Below, piece after piece: positions 16,435 through 27,000 of a stretch of DNA of 64,000 nucleotides. Below the pieces are notes generated by a model. The model saw nothing but the letters and a program-made list of their open reading frames with translations. It ran no database searches and was not told where the DNA came from. This DNA is from Hymenobacter psoromatis. GTDB taxonomy: Bacteria > Bacteroidota > Bacteroidia > Cytophagales > Hymenobacteraceae. Numbering within the stretch: the first letter of the stretch is position 1; every line of letters starts with the position of its first letter. The stretch spans positions 2,604,001-2,668,000 of the forward strand of contig CP014771.1 of assembly GCA_001596155.1 (NCBI GenBank), given 5' to 3'. Made by a program: the position numbers and the translations under genes.

Positions 16435-17853
16435 ATGAAAACCGCTATCCTCCTGCGCACCGCTGCCGCCTGGCTGCTTACTTCAGCCGCCGCCGCCCAA
16501 ACCCCTGCCGCGCCGGTCGGCCTTTGGCAGGGTAGCCTGAAAGCAGGGGCCGGCACCGAGCTGGCATTATTTTTTGACCTGAAAGGCCAGGCCCCTACCC
16601 TGACCGGCACGCTGAGTGCGCCCCAGCAAACCGCTAAGATATTGCCGCTGAGCAGCGTAGTGGTGCGCCACGACAGCCTGCTGCTGGGGACCGACGTGCT
16701 GCACGCCCGCTTCGCCGGTCAGTTTTCCGGCGACGGGCAGCAGATTACCGGCACCTGGTTTCAGAGCGGCAGGCAATTTCCACTGGTGCTGCGCCGCGGC
16801 ACCGCCGCAGCCGAGGCGGCGGCTGTGCCCCGCCGCCCGCAGGAGCCGCACGCCCCCTACCCCTACCGCAGCCAGGAGCTGACTTTTCCGAACAAAACGG
16901 GCGGCTTCGACCTGGCCGGCACCCTCACGCTGCCCGCCGGCAAGGGGCCGTTTCCGGCCGTGGTGCTGGTGACGGGCTCGGGGCCGGAAGACCGCGACGA
17001 AACCTTGTTTGGGCACAAGCCCTTCCTGGTGCTGGCCGACTACCTCACGCGCCGGGGCTTCGCGGTGCTGCGCTACGACGACCGGGGCGTGGGCCAGTCG
17101 AAAGGCACGTACAAGGGCGCGACCACAACCGATTTCACCACCGACGCCCTGGCCGCGCTGGCTTACCTGCGCACCCGCCCCGACATCCGGCCCCGCCAAG
17201 TGGCGCTGATGGGCCACAGCGAGGGTGGCCTCATTGCCTGGGAGGCCGCGGCCCAGCCCGGCGGCCCCGACCTAGTGGTGTCGTTGGCTGGCCCCGGCGT
17301 GCCCGGCGATGCCATCCTGCTGCGCCAGCAGGCCGATATGGCCCGCGCCAGGGGGGCCGACTCGGCCAGCATCGGTACCAACTTCCGGCTGCACCGGGCG
17401 CTGTTTGCGGAGCTACGCAGCCAGCCGGCCTACCTGCCCGCCGACCAGCTCATCACCAAGCTTACCCCCAGCATAAAGCAGCAGCTGCCCGGCCTCAGCG
17501 CCGAGCAAACCCAGCAGCAGATAACCCAGGCCGCCCGCGTTTTCACTGACCCGTGGATGCGTTCCTTTTTGCGCACCGACCCCGCTACGTATCTGGTAAA
17601 GGTGAAATGCCCCGTGCTGGCCCTCAACGGGGCCAACGACCTGCAAGTGGCCGCCGACCAAAACTTGCCCGCCATCGCCCGCGGCCTGCGGGCGGCCCAC
17701 AACCGCGACGTAACTACCCGCACCCTACCCCAGCTCAACCACCTCTTCCAGACTGACCCTACGGCCAAGAGTCAATATGCCAGTATTGAGGAGACGTTTG
17801 CGCCCAGCGCGCTGCAACTTATCTGCGACTGGCTGAGCTCCCATACCAAGTAG
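16435..17853 (+). CDS. Exported alpha/beta hydrolase (serine aminopeptidase-like)
   Basis: 472 aa. Residues 1-22 are a signal peptide (ending AAAAQ). Residues 23 to about 130 form a small beta-rich domain often seen before such hydrolases. The hydrolase core starts near residue 150, with VTGSGPEDRDE as the oxyanion region and GHSEGG carrying the nucleophile Ser near residue 261. The Asp is in LNGANDLQV and the His in LPQLNHLFQ. The likely substrates are esters or peptides in the periplasm; the exact reaction is unknown. It is convergent with asd, with a long hairpin between. Confidence 0.85.
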   Translation: MKTAILLRTAAAWLLTSAAAAQTPAAPVGLWQGSLKAGAGTELALFFDLKGQAPTLTGTLSAPQQTAKILPLSSVVVRHDSLLLGTDVLHARFAGQFSGDGQQITGTWFQSGRQFPLVLRRGTAAAEAAAVPRRPQEPHAPYPYRSQELTFPNKTGGFDLAGTLTLPAGKGPFPAVVLVTGSGPEDRDETLFGHKPFLVLADYLTRRGFAVLRYDDRGVGQSKGTYKGATTTDFTTDALAALAYLRTRPDIRPRQVALMGHSEGGLIAWEAAAQPGGPDLVVSLAGPGVPGDAILLRQQADMARARGADSASIGTNFRLHRALFAELRSQPAYLPADQLITKLTPSIKQQLPGLSAEQTQQQITQAARVFTDPWMRSFLRTDPATYLVKVKCPVLALNGANDLQVAADQNLPAIARGLRAAHNRDVTTRTLPQLNHLFQTDPTAKSQYASIEETFAPSALQLICDWLSSHTK

Positions 17854-17973
17854 GGTGCGGGGCTTGCCCCGCCCGGCGCTGAACGAAATGGGATGAGGCT
17901 TACCCTACCCGTCGTTAGACGAAACAGATGCGAATCGTTCAACGACGGGCGGGGGCAAGCCCCGCACCCTACA
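17851..17973. terminator. Long stem between convergent genes
   Basis: TAGGGTGCGGGGCTTGCCCC (from 17851, starting at the hydrolase stop codon) pairs with its complement ending at 17973, which overlaps the asd stop. The loop is about 70 nt and contains a further GTTGAACG-like pairing. It is symmetric, so it can act in both directions between the convergent genes. Confidence 0.6.
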
Positions 17974-18961
17974 CCAGTTTTTTCTCCACCAGATACTCCG
18001 CAATCTGCACGGCATTCGTCGCCGCGCCTTTGCGCAGGTTATCGGCTACTATCCACATATTGAGGGTGTTGGGCTGCGTATCGTCGCGGCGTAGGCGGCC
18101 TACCAGCACGGCGTCGCGGCCGTGGCTATCCTTGGGCATGGGGTAGCGATTGTTCTGCACGTCGTCCACCAGCTCTACCCCTTCGGTGCGGCGCAGGATG
18201 TCGCGCACTTCTGCCAGGTCGAAGTCGTGGGCAAACTCCACGTTCACCGCCTCCGAGTGGCCGCCCAGCACGGGCACGCGCACGCAGGTGGCGGTGACGC
18301 GGATGCCGTCGTCGCCCATGATTTTCTTGGTCTCGTTCACCATTTTCAGCTCCTCCTTGGTGTAGCCGTCGGGCTGAAACACGTCGATGTGGGGCAGCAC
18401 GTTCAGGTCGATGGCGTGGGGGTAGGCGGCGTTGGTCACGGGCTGGCCGGCGCGCTCCTGCAGGAGCTGGTCCACGGCTTTTTTGCCGGTGCCGGTCACG
18501 CTCTGGTAGGTGCTGATGACGAGGCGCTGGACTTGGTATTTTTTGTGTAAATCATTGAGCGCCACTACCAATTGAATGGTCGAGCAGTTGGGGTTGGCGA
18601 TAATTTTATCGTCCTTGGTCAGCACGTTGGCGTTCACTTCGGGCACCACCAGCTTCTTGCCGGGGTCCATGCGCCAGGCCGAGGAATTGTCCACCACCGT
18701 GGTGCCGACTTCGGCAAACCGGGGCGCGAACTCCAGCGACACGCTGCCGCCGGCCGAAAAAATGGCAATGGCCGGGCGCGCCGCGATGGCGGCTTCCATG
18801 CTCACCACGGGGTAGTCTTTGCCCTGAAAATGAACCAGCTGGCCCACCGATTTGGCCGAGGCTACGGGCAGTAATTCGGTTACCGGAAACCGGCGCTCGG
18901 CTAGTACTTTCAGCATTTCGGTGCCCACCAGCCCGGTGGCACCCACAACGGCAATTTTCAT
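17969..18961 (-). CDS. asd: Aspartate-semialdehyde dehydrogenase
   Basis: 330 aa, the normal length. The N-terminal NADP-binding motif is VVGATGLVG (residues 5-13). The active-site Cys is in NPNCSTIQ (Cys126). Conserved later segments include YQSVTGTGK and the VPVLGGHSE stretch with the catalytic His region. It converts aspartyl phosphate to aspartate semialdehyde, the branch point to lysine/diaminopimelate, threonine and methionine, so it feeds the metX/metY steps encoded at 61-64 kb. It stands alone in the minus orientation. Confidence 0.97.
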   Translation of the reverse strand: MKIAVVGATGLVGTEMLKVLAERRFPVTELLPVASAKSVGQLVHFQGKDYPVVSMEAAIAARPAIAIFSAGGSVSLEFAPRFAEVGTTVVDNSSAWRMDPGKKLVVPEVNANVLTKDDKIIANPNCSTIQLVVALNDLHKKYQVQRLVISTYQSVTGTGKKAVDQLLQERAGQPVTNAAYPHAIDLNVLPHIDVFQPDGYTKEELKMVNETKKIMGDDGIRVTATCVRVPVLGGHSEAVNVEFAHDFDLAEVRDILRRTEGVELVDDVQNNRYPMPKDSHGRDAVLVGRLRRDDTQPNTLNMWIVADNLRKGAATNAVQIAEYLVEKKLV

Positions 18962-19519
18962 GAGAGTAGGAGATTGCAGCGCAGCGATTCAGCAGCTACC
19001 GCGCGGGGCAAAGGTCGTTGGAATCCGGCTAATCCCCTAAACGGCCCGCGGCGGCGGTTGCGGCGGCCCGCGCAGCTGCCCGCGCTACCCCACTCCGGCC
19101 CCAGCCGGCGGCAACAGCGACGGCTGGGCCACCACCGCAACCAGGTGGGTAACCGAAATTAAACTTTTCCCTTGTGGCGCGGTGCCATCGCCGGATGCCA
19201 GCGGCCGAGGTTAAGGTCCGCGCCGCGCCACCCACCGCCGGCGTGCTTTAGACAAGAAAGCCGAATGGCCACCTGTTTTGCAGGCCGCGCCGCATCATCG
19301 AGCAAAAAAATTGACAGTCTCCTCTTAGTCAAATTATACTATTTAAAGCGCTGGTAGTGCCATAATTAGCCAATAAATCATGATTATTTTTATAAATTTT
19401 AGAATTTTCAACATGCGAAGCGGCCGTTCTTTCCGCTTGCTATCCCTATTTTGCGCGCAGGATGTTGCCTGGGCAGCTAGCCTACCCACCCGTTACCAGG
19501 CTCCTCCTCCGCAAGCACC
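18962..19519. other. Gene-free stretch upstream of asd
   Basis: The first 250 bp are GC-rich and may hold the asd promoter. The region from about 19290 to 19420 is AT-rich. Short open frames are present but have no recognisable protein features. I see no hairpin, repeat or RNA gene here. Confidence 0.5.
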
Positions 19520-20470
19520 TTGCTACCCCTACCCCAGTCACTCGCTTCTAAATTGCACTTTCGCGCCGCCAGCCGCCAGCCGTTGCGTTGGCTGGGCTGG
19601 CGCGTGAGCTGGCTGCGGGCAGCCTTGGTTACGGCCCTGACCGTGCGCCTGTCGGGGCTGGGCCGGCTACTGGCGCTGGCGGTGCTGCTGGGGCCACTCA
19701 GCCTCTATTGCTACGTGGCTGGCACGCGGGCCGCGCACCAGCCTACCGAGTGGATGCGCACGGGCGGCAACGCCTTGCACCTGGGCCAGGAGCTGCGACT
19801 CTCCGCCATTGACCCAGCCAATGCGCGGGCGGGCGGGCAGCCTGGCGCACGCGCGGCCGGCTCCTACCCCATCGCGGCGCTCTCTTTAGAGCCTTCCACT
19901 TCCTGCCCCACGCTGCCGCGCCTCGTGACGGCGCTGGCCGAGCAGCAACGCCTGCCGCTGCTTAGCTGGACGGTGGCCGTGGGTTCGGGCCGGCGCCGGG
20001 CCTATTGGCATAGTTTGGCCGTTCAGCTCAAGCGGGTGCCGGGCCCGGTGTTGCTGCGCCCGCTGCTGGATGCGCCAACGGCCGCGGCCTACCGCCGCGA
20101 CTGGCGCTACATGGTGGACGAGCTAACGCAAGCCGGGGTCGAAAATGCCATCTGGGTCTGGACGCCCACGGCGGCCGACTCCACCTTTCAGCGCTTTCCG
20201 GGCCCGGCTTACGCTAGCTGGCTGGCTAACCCGCTGGTCTCCCGTGACAATGCCCTCAGCTACCCGGCCCTGCGCGCGCGGGCGGCGCGGGCCCTACCCC
20301 TCCCCCAACTGCCAGTGCTGCTGCTGGCACCTTGCCCAAGCGGCAGCCCCCTGCGGGCCGCGCAGCGCCTGGCCCAGGCTTACCCGCGGGTAAAAGCCAT
20401 CGTTTTTGATGCCACTGCCCGCCAGAGCCTGCTCACCGCCAGCCTCACGCCGCCCCAAAACCAACTGTAA
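19520..20470 (+). CDS. Membrane-anchored GH26-like (degenerate glycosidase fold) protein
   Basis: Up to 316 aa. The only upstream starts are TTG 19520 or a GTG near 19603; the first ATG (19754) would remove the membrane segment. A hydrophobic helix (LLALAVLLGPLSLYCYVAG) anchors it. The rest resembles a GH26/mannanase-type TIM barrel: LPLLSWTVAVG, a RPLLDAP strand, WRYMVDELTQAGVENAIWVW, and near the end KAIVFDAT. The usual catalytic Glu residues are not evident, so it may be a non-catalytic or very divergent member. The start site and function are uncertain. Confidence 0.6.
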   Translation: MLPLPQSLASKLHFRAASRQPLRWLGWRVSWLRAALVTALTVRLSGLGRLLALAVLLGPLSLYCYVAGTRAAHQPTEWMRTGGNALHLGQELRLSAIDPANARAGGQPGARAAGSYPIAALSLEPSTSCPTLPRLVTALAEQQRLPLLSWTVAVGSGRRRAYWHSLAVQLKRVPGPVLLRPLLDAPTAAAYRRDWRYMVDELTQAGVENAIWVWTPTAADSTFQRFPGPAYASWLANPLVSRDNALSYPALRARAARALPLPQLPVLLLAPCPSGSPLRAAQRLAQAYPRVKAIVFDATARQSLLTASLTPPQNQL

Positions 20471-20573
20471 TAGCTTCCTGGGGTTTTGCTACTTATGGTG
20501 GTGGCTTTAGCTGAAGCTATTTAACTCTATTTTGGCAAGTACAAACTACTGCTTTCAACGGCTATCAGTACAA

Positions 20574-20678
20574 GTGTTTTCACCGCAGAAGACGCAGCGG
20601 GCTTCGCGGAAGAGTCGCAGAGGTCGTTCTTCTGCGACTCTTCCGCGAAGCCCGCTGCGTCTTCTGCGGTGAAAACAC
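20574..20678. repeat. Perfect 48-bp-arm palindrome, family 1
   Basis: Arms 20574-20621 and 20631-20678 are exact reverse complements with a 9-nt loop. The outer part, TTTTCACCGCAGAAGACGCA, recurs in the metX-metY gap at 62312. It lies downstream of the GH26-like gene and could act as a terminator. The recurrence points to a dispersed palindromic repeat family. Confidence 0.85.
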
Positions 20679-20698
20679 GTTAACCTACCAAAGTGGAG

Positions 20699-20838
20699 TT
20701 AAGAAGTAAAAAATATTCGACAGTCATTGCGAGCTTGCCAAGGAATCTCGCGTGCGTCGTTGAACGATACTCAAACGGCCCGAGCGAGATTTCTCGGCAA
20801 GCTCGCAATGACCGTCGAATATTTTTTTACTACTTAAA
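20699..20838. repeat. Large imperfect palindrome carrying a TCATTGCGAGC core, family 2
   Basis: Arms of roughly 54 bp (20699-20752 and 20783-20838) are nearly complementary with a roughly 30-nt loop. The inner part contains TCATTGCGAGC and GCTCGCAATGA, shared with 32863, 34184 and 46949. The outer AT-rich ends (AAAAATATTCGAC / GTCGAATATTTTT) extend the stem. It is directly adjacent to the family 1 palindrome. Nothing else is recognisable in 20471-21021. Confidence 0.8.
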
Positions 20839-21021
20839 ATAATTTCATCAAAAATTCACATAATTAACTGACAGTAAATTTTTTATAAAGCCCACGGCCC
20901 GGCAGTACTACCCATATGGCGCGGCCGGGCCGTTGATTTTGCTGCTGTTCGGCCAGGCAACTAGCCTATATTCTCGCTACTACGTGCTTACTTGAGGCTG
21001 GCTAACACTGCCAGTATACTC

Positions 21022-23625
21022 ATGAAATACGTATTATTCTTGCTGCTGTGGTGTCCGCAGCTGGCAACAGCCCAGCTGGCCGACACGTTTGCCGACGGCG
21101 ACTTCACCAAAAACCCGGCCTGGACCGGCGACGTAGGCAGCTTCGTGGTGGCCAGCCAGGTGCTGCGCAGCAACGGCCCGGCCACCACGGGCACCCGGCT
21201 GCAGCTCGTGACGCCCTGCCAGGCCAGCACCGGCACCATCTGGGAGTTTTGGGCCAATCTCAAGCTGGCCACCTCGGCCAGCAACCTGGCCGACGTGTGG
21301 CTGCTGGCCTCGCGGCCCGACCTCAAAAGCGCGGCCACCAAGGGCTATTTCGTGCGCCTGGGCGGCACCGACGACGAGGTGAGTCTCTTCCGCAAAGACT
21401 CGGCCCGCAGCCCGGTGCTGGTGATTGATGGGCTGAACGGCACGCTCAAATCAACTACCAACAACCTCGTGCGGGTACGCGTAACGCGCTCGTTGCAAGG
21501 CCGGTGGACGCTGACCCGCGACCTCACTGGCGGCCGCAATTTCGTGGCCGAAATCCCTACCCCCCTCGACAACACCCACCAGCGCGGCAGCGTGGTGGGC
21601 GTGTCGCTGCTGTATTCATCGGCCAATAGCAAGAACTTTTACTTCGATGATTTCCTGGTGACCGACGCCACCGCGCCGCTGCTGCTGCGCGCCACGGCCG
21701 TGGACAGCCGCACGCTCGATGTGGTGTTTAACGAAGCCGTGGACGCCGCCTCGGCCACCGACCCCGGCCGCTACCGGCTGGCCACGGGGGTAGGGCCGGC
21801 CACGGCGGCCGGGTCGGCTGGCAATCCGGCCGTGGTACGGTTGACTTTCACGCAGGATTTTTTGGGTGCTAATGTGCTGGAAGTGCGGCAGTTGGCCGAC
21901 CTCTACGGCAACGTGGCGGCGGGGCCACTCACGGCGGCGTTTGGCGGGGTGCCGGTGGCACCGGGGGTAGGCGAGCTGCTCATTACCGAGATTATGGCCG
22001 ATGAAACGCCGGTGGTGGGTTTGCCGGCTTCGGAGTTTATCGAGCTATTCAACAACACCGCTAAAACGCTGAGCCTGCGCGGCGTGCGCCTGCTGAAGCC
22101 GGGCAGCCCGGCCGCCGTGCTGCCCGACACGGCCCAGCTGCTGCCCGGCCAGTACGCCGTGGTGTGCGGCAGCACGCGCGCGGCGCAGTTCGCGCAGTAT
22201 GGTAAAGTGTACGGCGTCAGCAACTTCCCTTCGCTCACCAACGCCGGCGACCAGCTGGTGTTGCGCGGGCGCACCGGCCCTACCCTCTTCGAAATAACTT
22301 ATGCTGACACCTGGTACCGCGACCTGCGCAAGCGGGCCGGCGGCTGGACCCTCGAAATGCGCGACCCGGCCAACTACTGCGGCGGGGCCGACAACTGGCA
22401 GGCCAGCCAGGACCCCAGCGGCGGCACGCCCGGCCGCCGCAACAGCGTGGCCGCCCCCAACCCCGACCGCACGCCGCCTACCCTGCTGCGCGCCATCGCC
22501 CTCACGCCCAACACTATCCGGCTCTATTTTGGCGAAAAGCTGGACAGCGCGGCGGCGGCCAGCGCGGCGCTTTATGCGTTGCGAGGCAGCACCGGCCCTA
22601 CCCCCACTATTAGCCGCGCCGCGCCCGTGGGGCCTGATTTTCGAGCCGTGGACCTGGCCGTGAGCCCGGCTCTGCTGCCCAGCCAGCCGCTGACCGTGGC
22701 CGTGGCCCGCGCCACCGACTGCACCGGCAATGCCAGCGGCGCGCTGGCCGCGGCCGGCGTGGCCCTGCCCGAGCCCGCTCAGCCCGGCGACGTGGTGGTG
22801 AACGAGGTGCTGTTCAACCACGCCACGGGCGGCGTGTACTTCGTGGAAATTCTTAACCGCTCGCTGCGCTACGTCAATTTGCAAGGCTATCAGCTTGGTG
22901 CTCAGAAGGCCAGCGGTGGCGGCGCGGCCATCATCAGCCCCGGCGCGCCCTACGTGCTGGCCCCCGGCCAACTGGTGGCGCTGACTTCGGACGCGGGCAT
23001 TTTGCAGGCGCAGTATCTCACCAGTAGTGACCCGGCGGCGCTGCTGGCCGTGGCCGGCTTTCCGGCCCTGAATAACAGCGCGGGCTCGGTGTATCTCTAC
23101 AATTCAACCAGCGCGGAGCTGGACCATTATGATTATGATAAAACCCAGCAGCTTAGCTTACTAAGTACTCAGGCGGGCGTGTCGCTGGAGCGCATTCGAG
23201 CGCAGGGGCCGAGCGCGGCCAGCAACTTCCATTCGGCGGCCGGCACGGTGGGCTACGCCACGCCCGGCCGGCCCAACTCGCAGGCCCAGGATGCGGTGGG
23301 CAACGGCCAGGAGCTGAGCATGGTACCCGAGCTATTCACGCCCGACGACGATGGCCAGCAGGACTTTACCACTCTCAATTACCAGCTCGACCAGCCCGGC
23401 TACGTGGGCTCCGTGACGGTGTACGACGCCCTGGGCCAGCTCACGCGCCGCCTGCTGCGCAACGAGAGCCTGCCCATCAGCGGCTTCGTGCAGTGGGACG
23501 GCCTGGATGAGCACGGCCGCAAGGCCGCCGTGGGCTACTACATCGTGCACATCGAGCTGTTTCGGCCCAGCGGCGGCGAGCGCCGCGAGTACCGGAAAAC
23601 GGTGGTGGTGGGCGCGCGGCTCTAA
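21022..23625 (+). CDS. Exported lamin-tail-domain protein with T9SS/FlgD-like C-terminus
   Basis: 867 aa from ATG 21022, chosen for the signal peptide that follows (ending LATAQ). The order is: an N-terminal beta-sandwich (residues about 20-215); an SbsA-like Ig domain (LRATAVDSRTLDVVFNEAV); a lamin-tail domain (LLITEIMADETP, then FIELFN); a second Ig-like domain (LRAIALTPNTIRLYF); a second lamin-tail-like domain (VVVNEVLFNHATGG); and a C-terminal FlgD-like/T9SS module (LFTPDDDGQQDF, then VGYYIVHIELF). Such proteins are exported to the cell surface in Bacteroidota. The role is unknown, possibly adhesion or nucleic-acid/phosphate acquisition. Confidence 0.85.
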   Translation: MKYVLFLLLWCPQLATAQLADTFADGDFTKNPAWTGDVGSFVVASQVLRSNGPATTGTRLQLVTPCQASTGTIWEFWANLKLATSASNLADVWLLASRPDLKSAATKGYFVRLGGTDDEVSLFRKDSARSPVLVIDGLNGTLKSTTNNLVRVRVTRSLQGRWTLTRDLTGGRNFVAEIPTPLDNTHQRGSVVGVSLLYSSANSKNFYFDDFLVTDATAPLLLRATAVDSRTLDVVFNEAVDAASATDPGRYRLATGVGPATAAGSAGNPAVVRLTFTQDFLGANVLEVRQLADLYGNVAAGPLTAAFGGVPVAPGVGELLITEIMADETPVVGLPASEFIELFNNTAKTLSLRGVRLLKPGSPAAVLPDTAQLLPGQYAVVCGSTRAAQFAQYGKVYGVSNFPSLTNAGDQLVLRGRTGPTLFEITYADTWYRDLRKRAGGWTLEMRDPANYCGGADNWQASQDPSGGTPGRRNSVAAPNPDRTPPTLLRAIALTPNTIRLYFGEKLDSAAAASAALYALRGSTGPTPTISRAAPVGPDFRAVDLAVSPALLPSQPLTVAVARATDCTGNASGALAAAGVALPEPAQPGDVVVNEVLFNHATGGVYFVEILNRSLRYVNLQGYQLGAQKASGGGAAIISPGAPYVLAPGQLVALTSDAGILQAQYLTSSDPAALLAVAGFPALNNSAGSVYLYNSTSAELDHYDYDKTQQLSLLSTQAGVSLERIRAQGPSAASNFHSAAGTVGYATPGRPNSQAQDAVGNGQELSMVPELFTPDDDGQQDFTTLNYQLDQPGYVGSVTVYDALGQLTRRLLRNESLPISGFVQWDGLDEHGRKAAVGYYIVHIELFRPSGGERREYRKTVVVGARL

Positions 23626-24073
23626 GTTCCGGTTTTAATGCTGCGGGGCGGGCTTTTTCATTAGTTATAATTTCAGACTTATGACACATCAAATCTCAGA
23701 CTAACAAGCATTTATCTCTTAATCAGGCACTGAATTGATGTCAGACCAATTGACATTCTCAGTTGCTACCAAGTCAGGTAATTCTTTGCTTTGCCGATAA
23801 TATTTGGCTGCCTTTTAGCCAGCAAGCCGACTACTGAATCTGAGTTAGGTAGTTTCCGGCTGTTACCGCAACAGCACGCGGGGGCTTTTATACTTAAAAA
23901 AAACCGTAAAAACCAACTTCGTTTTTAAAGACGAAATATTTCCATTACATTTAACTTAAGAACTTCTGGTAATAGACCACTACTTCTCAACGCAGCAGTG
24001 TTAAAGCGTATTTCTGAGTAAAAAGTAAGCGGCTAGCTAGTTGGTTTGATGTATCATCTTCCACTTTTTCACT
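23626..24073. other. AT-richer gene-free spacer
   Basis: About 450 bp with markedly lower GC than its neighbours. It probably holds the promoter of the large gene at 24074. I see no open frame of note, no long hairpin and no RNA gene. The composition shift is the only visible property. Confidence 0.5.
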
Positions 24074-27000
24074 ATGAAGATTACGTTACTTTTTCTGCTA
24101 CTCCTGCTAGGGCTGGGTAGCACGCTAGGGTGGGGACAAACGCCAGCCGCTGACGTAGGTAATCCGTTGAAGGAGCTACGAGCCGCGTTGAGCGGGCTTG
24201 ACCCCGGCCGCATTCCTACGGGGGTGTTGCTCGACCGGACGATGATTTTCACCAATCCGCACCGGTTCGCGGGTCAGGGCGATACGACTATCAGCTATCG
24301 TGGGTTTGAACAACAATACTGGGAGTTTTACCATGCCGCGCTTGACAGTAGCCAACTGCTCACCCTGGATGCGTTGCGGAGCCGAACCACGCAGAAAATG
24401 CAGCAGGGCGTAGTACCCCTACTCATGTTGCAGTACCAGTACAATGAGTTTTTGACCACGGCGGCCCATGACCAGCTTATCACTATTGATTCGACTAACG
24501 AGCGGGTGTACGATGGGCCGAATTTTAGCCGCAGTCCCTACAGTACGGGGCAGTTATTTTCGGTGGTGCTACCCGCTCCTACTACACAGACTACTTTATC
24601 CGTGTATGTGGGCCCGGATTATTGGCTGGGCAATACGGCAGCACCCAGTGGCCTGCAAATAGACTTTGGCGATGGGCTGGGCACCCGTTACGTGAGCATG
24701 GGTAGCACCGTACAAGTGCAGGTGGCTAACTTGGCCGCCCGGACGACCGGCGGCGGGCAGCTAATAAAGGTAACCAATCCGGCTACCGGACTAAGTGGAG
24801 CCACTACCTTACAAACGCTGGCACTGGCCACTATTCCGCCTGATGTAGCCCTGGGGGTACTCGCCAGCCGAAGCTGGCCCGGTTTTACGCCAACCAGGGG
24901 CGTTTACGGGCCGAACGGGCGCGCCACCGCGATTGCTTGGATAAAGTACGCGGACAGTAACCGCGCTTTGCCCGATGGAACTCACCGGCTGCGCCGCCCG
25001 CTGGTTTTTGTGGAGGGTATTGATTTTGAACCCGCTCGCGGTGGCAATGACCACTCCGGGGCCGGGACCTATGTAAATTATAATGTAGACCACACTGGTC
25101 CGATTAGTCTGACAGAATTTACATCGGGCGCTATTGCCCAGCGTGGCGGCTACCGCAACGGCTCGGCGGGCTGGAACGAGATGGTAGACTACAACTCGGA
25201 CTACCGCAGCCTGGAGAAATTTCCTGACCTGCGGATGCAGCTGCAAGCTTCCCGCACCCAAAGCTTTCCGAATGGCGGCACGGGTGGCGACTACGATATT
25301 ATCTACTTCGACTTTTCGGATGGGGCCACGCTGATTCAGCAGAATGCGATGGCGCTGGTAGAGCTGCTCCAATGGGTTAACCAGCCGGCCAACCGCACCG
25401 CCGACGCGGAGGAAACCGTAGTGGTGGCGGCCAGCATGGGCGGGCAGGTAGCCCGCTTCGCGTTGGCCTGGATGGAGCAGCAGGGCCTGTGCCACAATAG
25501 CAAACTCTATGTCTCATTTGACTCGCCGCACCGCGGGGCCAACGTGCCGCTGGGCCTGCAATACCTATTTGACCGGCTGCAAGCTGTGCTGATTGGGTCG
25601 GCCGGGGCGCAGGGAGTCGTGCAGAACCAGCTCCTGCGCGAAGCAACCATGCAAATGGTGCTGTTCCACTTTGCTGATGCCGCGACCAGCTACCGCAACC
25701 AGTGGCAAGCCTGGCAGGCGTCGCCGGGCAGCTATCCCTCGCTGCTGCGCAAGGTGGCCATTGCCAATGGCAGCGGGCAGGCGGTGCTACAACTAGGTAT
25801 GTACCCAGGGATGCAACTAACGCATACCGTTGGGCTTAAAGCGGGCCTGGGAGCCGGCCTCAACTACGCCAACGCGCTGCCGGGCACCAGCAGCCGGGGG
25901 CACGACAACGTGGTGTTTCGCTACCTGCGGCCATTCGCGCTAACCGGTAACTGGCACTATAGCTACGCCAACCCTGGCTGGAGCTACTTCGACACCGCCC
26001 CCGGCTCCAGCGAGCGCACAGTGGCCGACGCGCACGACCAGTCCGGCTCACTGGCCATCGACTGGCCTACCAATACCTTCATGGCTACTGTTAGCTCCCT
26101 TGACATTCAGGATGCCGGCTCCTACAACAGCCCGAATCTGGGATACGATGCAAGGCAAATTGCCAATGATAAACCTAACCGCGCCAAGTACGCTTTCGAT
26201 GCCTATTTTGCAGCGGGTAGTGTCAACGAGCCGCACGTCCAGATTACCAACGGGCAGCCGACGGCCTACAACTACAACACGTCGTACTACACCGACAACA
26301 GCACCTGGATTCAGAATGAGCTGCGCGAGTCGGCGCACCTGATGCCCGCCGTGCTGACAGTCACCTACAACTACGGCAGCCCCTACCGGCACCTGCTGCC
26401 CTCGGTGCAGGTGAACGGCGGCGGGCAGCTCTACTTCAACAATGGTAGCCTGCCCGTGAGCGGTGGCACGTCGGCTACTCAGGGTGCCCCGCCGCAAGGC
26501 AACTTTGAGGTATACACCTCTAATTGCCCGACCGTGGTGCAGGTAAACAGCGGCGGGCAAGTGAGTGTGGGCGTGAGCACCAGCTACACGGCCGCGCTGC
26601 AAATCTCGGCCAACAGCCTGCTCGATTTGCGCACCGGGGGCCAGACCACCGTGAATGCCGGCTCGGTGCTGCACATCGCGGCGGGGGGCACACTGGTGGT
26701 GCGCCAGGGCACCACGCTCACGGTGGCCGGGCAACTCATCGTGGATGCCGGGGCCTACCTGTGCCTGGAAAACGGGCAGAGCATCGCCACTACCGGCGCG
26801 GGTCAGGTCAGCATCAGCTCCAGCGCCTACCGCTACGCCAATCCGGCGCTGGGCCTGAGTGGGCTAAGCTGCCAGCCGGGCACGTGCCCGAGCAGCGTCC
26901 GCCTGTTGGCGCAGTGCCGGCCCGTGACGGTACCCGGCGGCTGCTCCACTACGTCGGTCGTCACGGCCAGCGGCAGCAGCCTGGGCGTGGACTACCGCTG

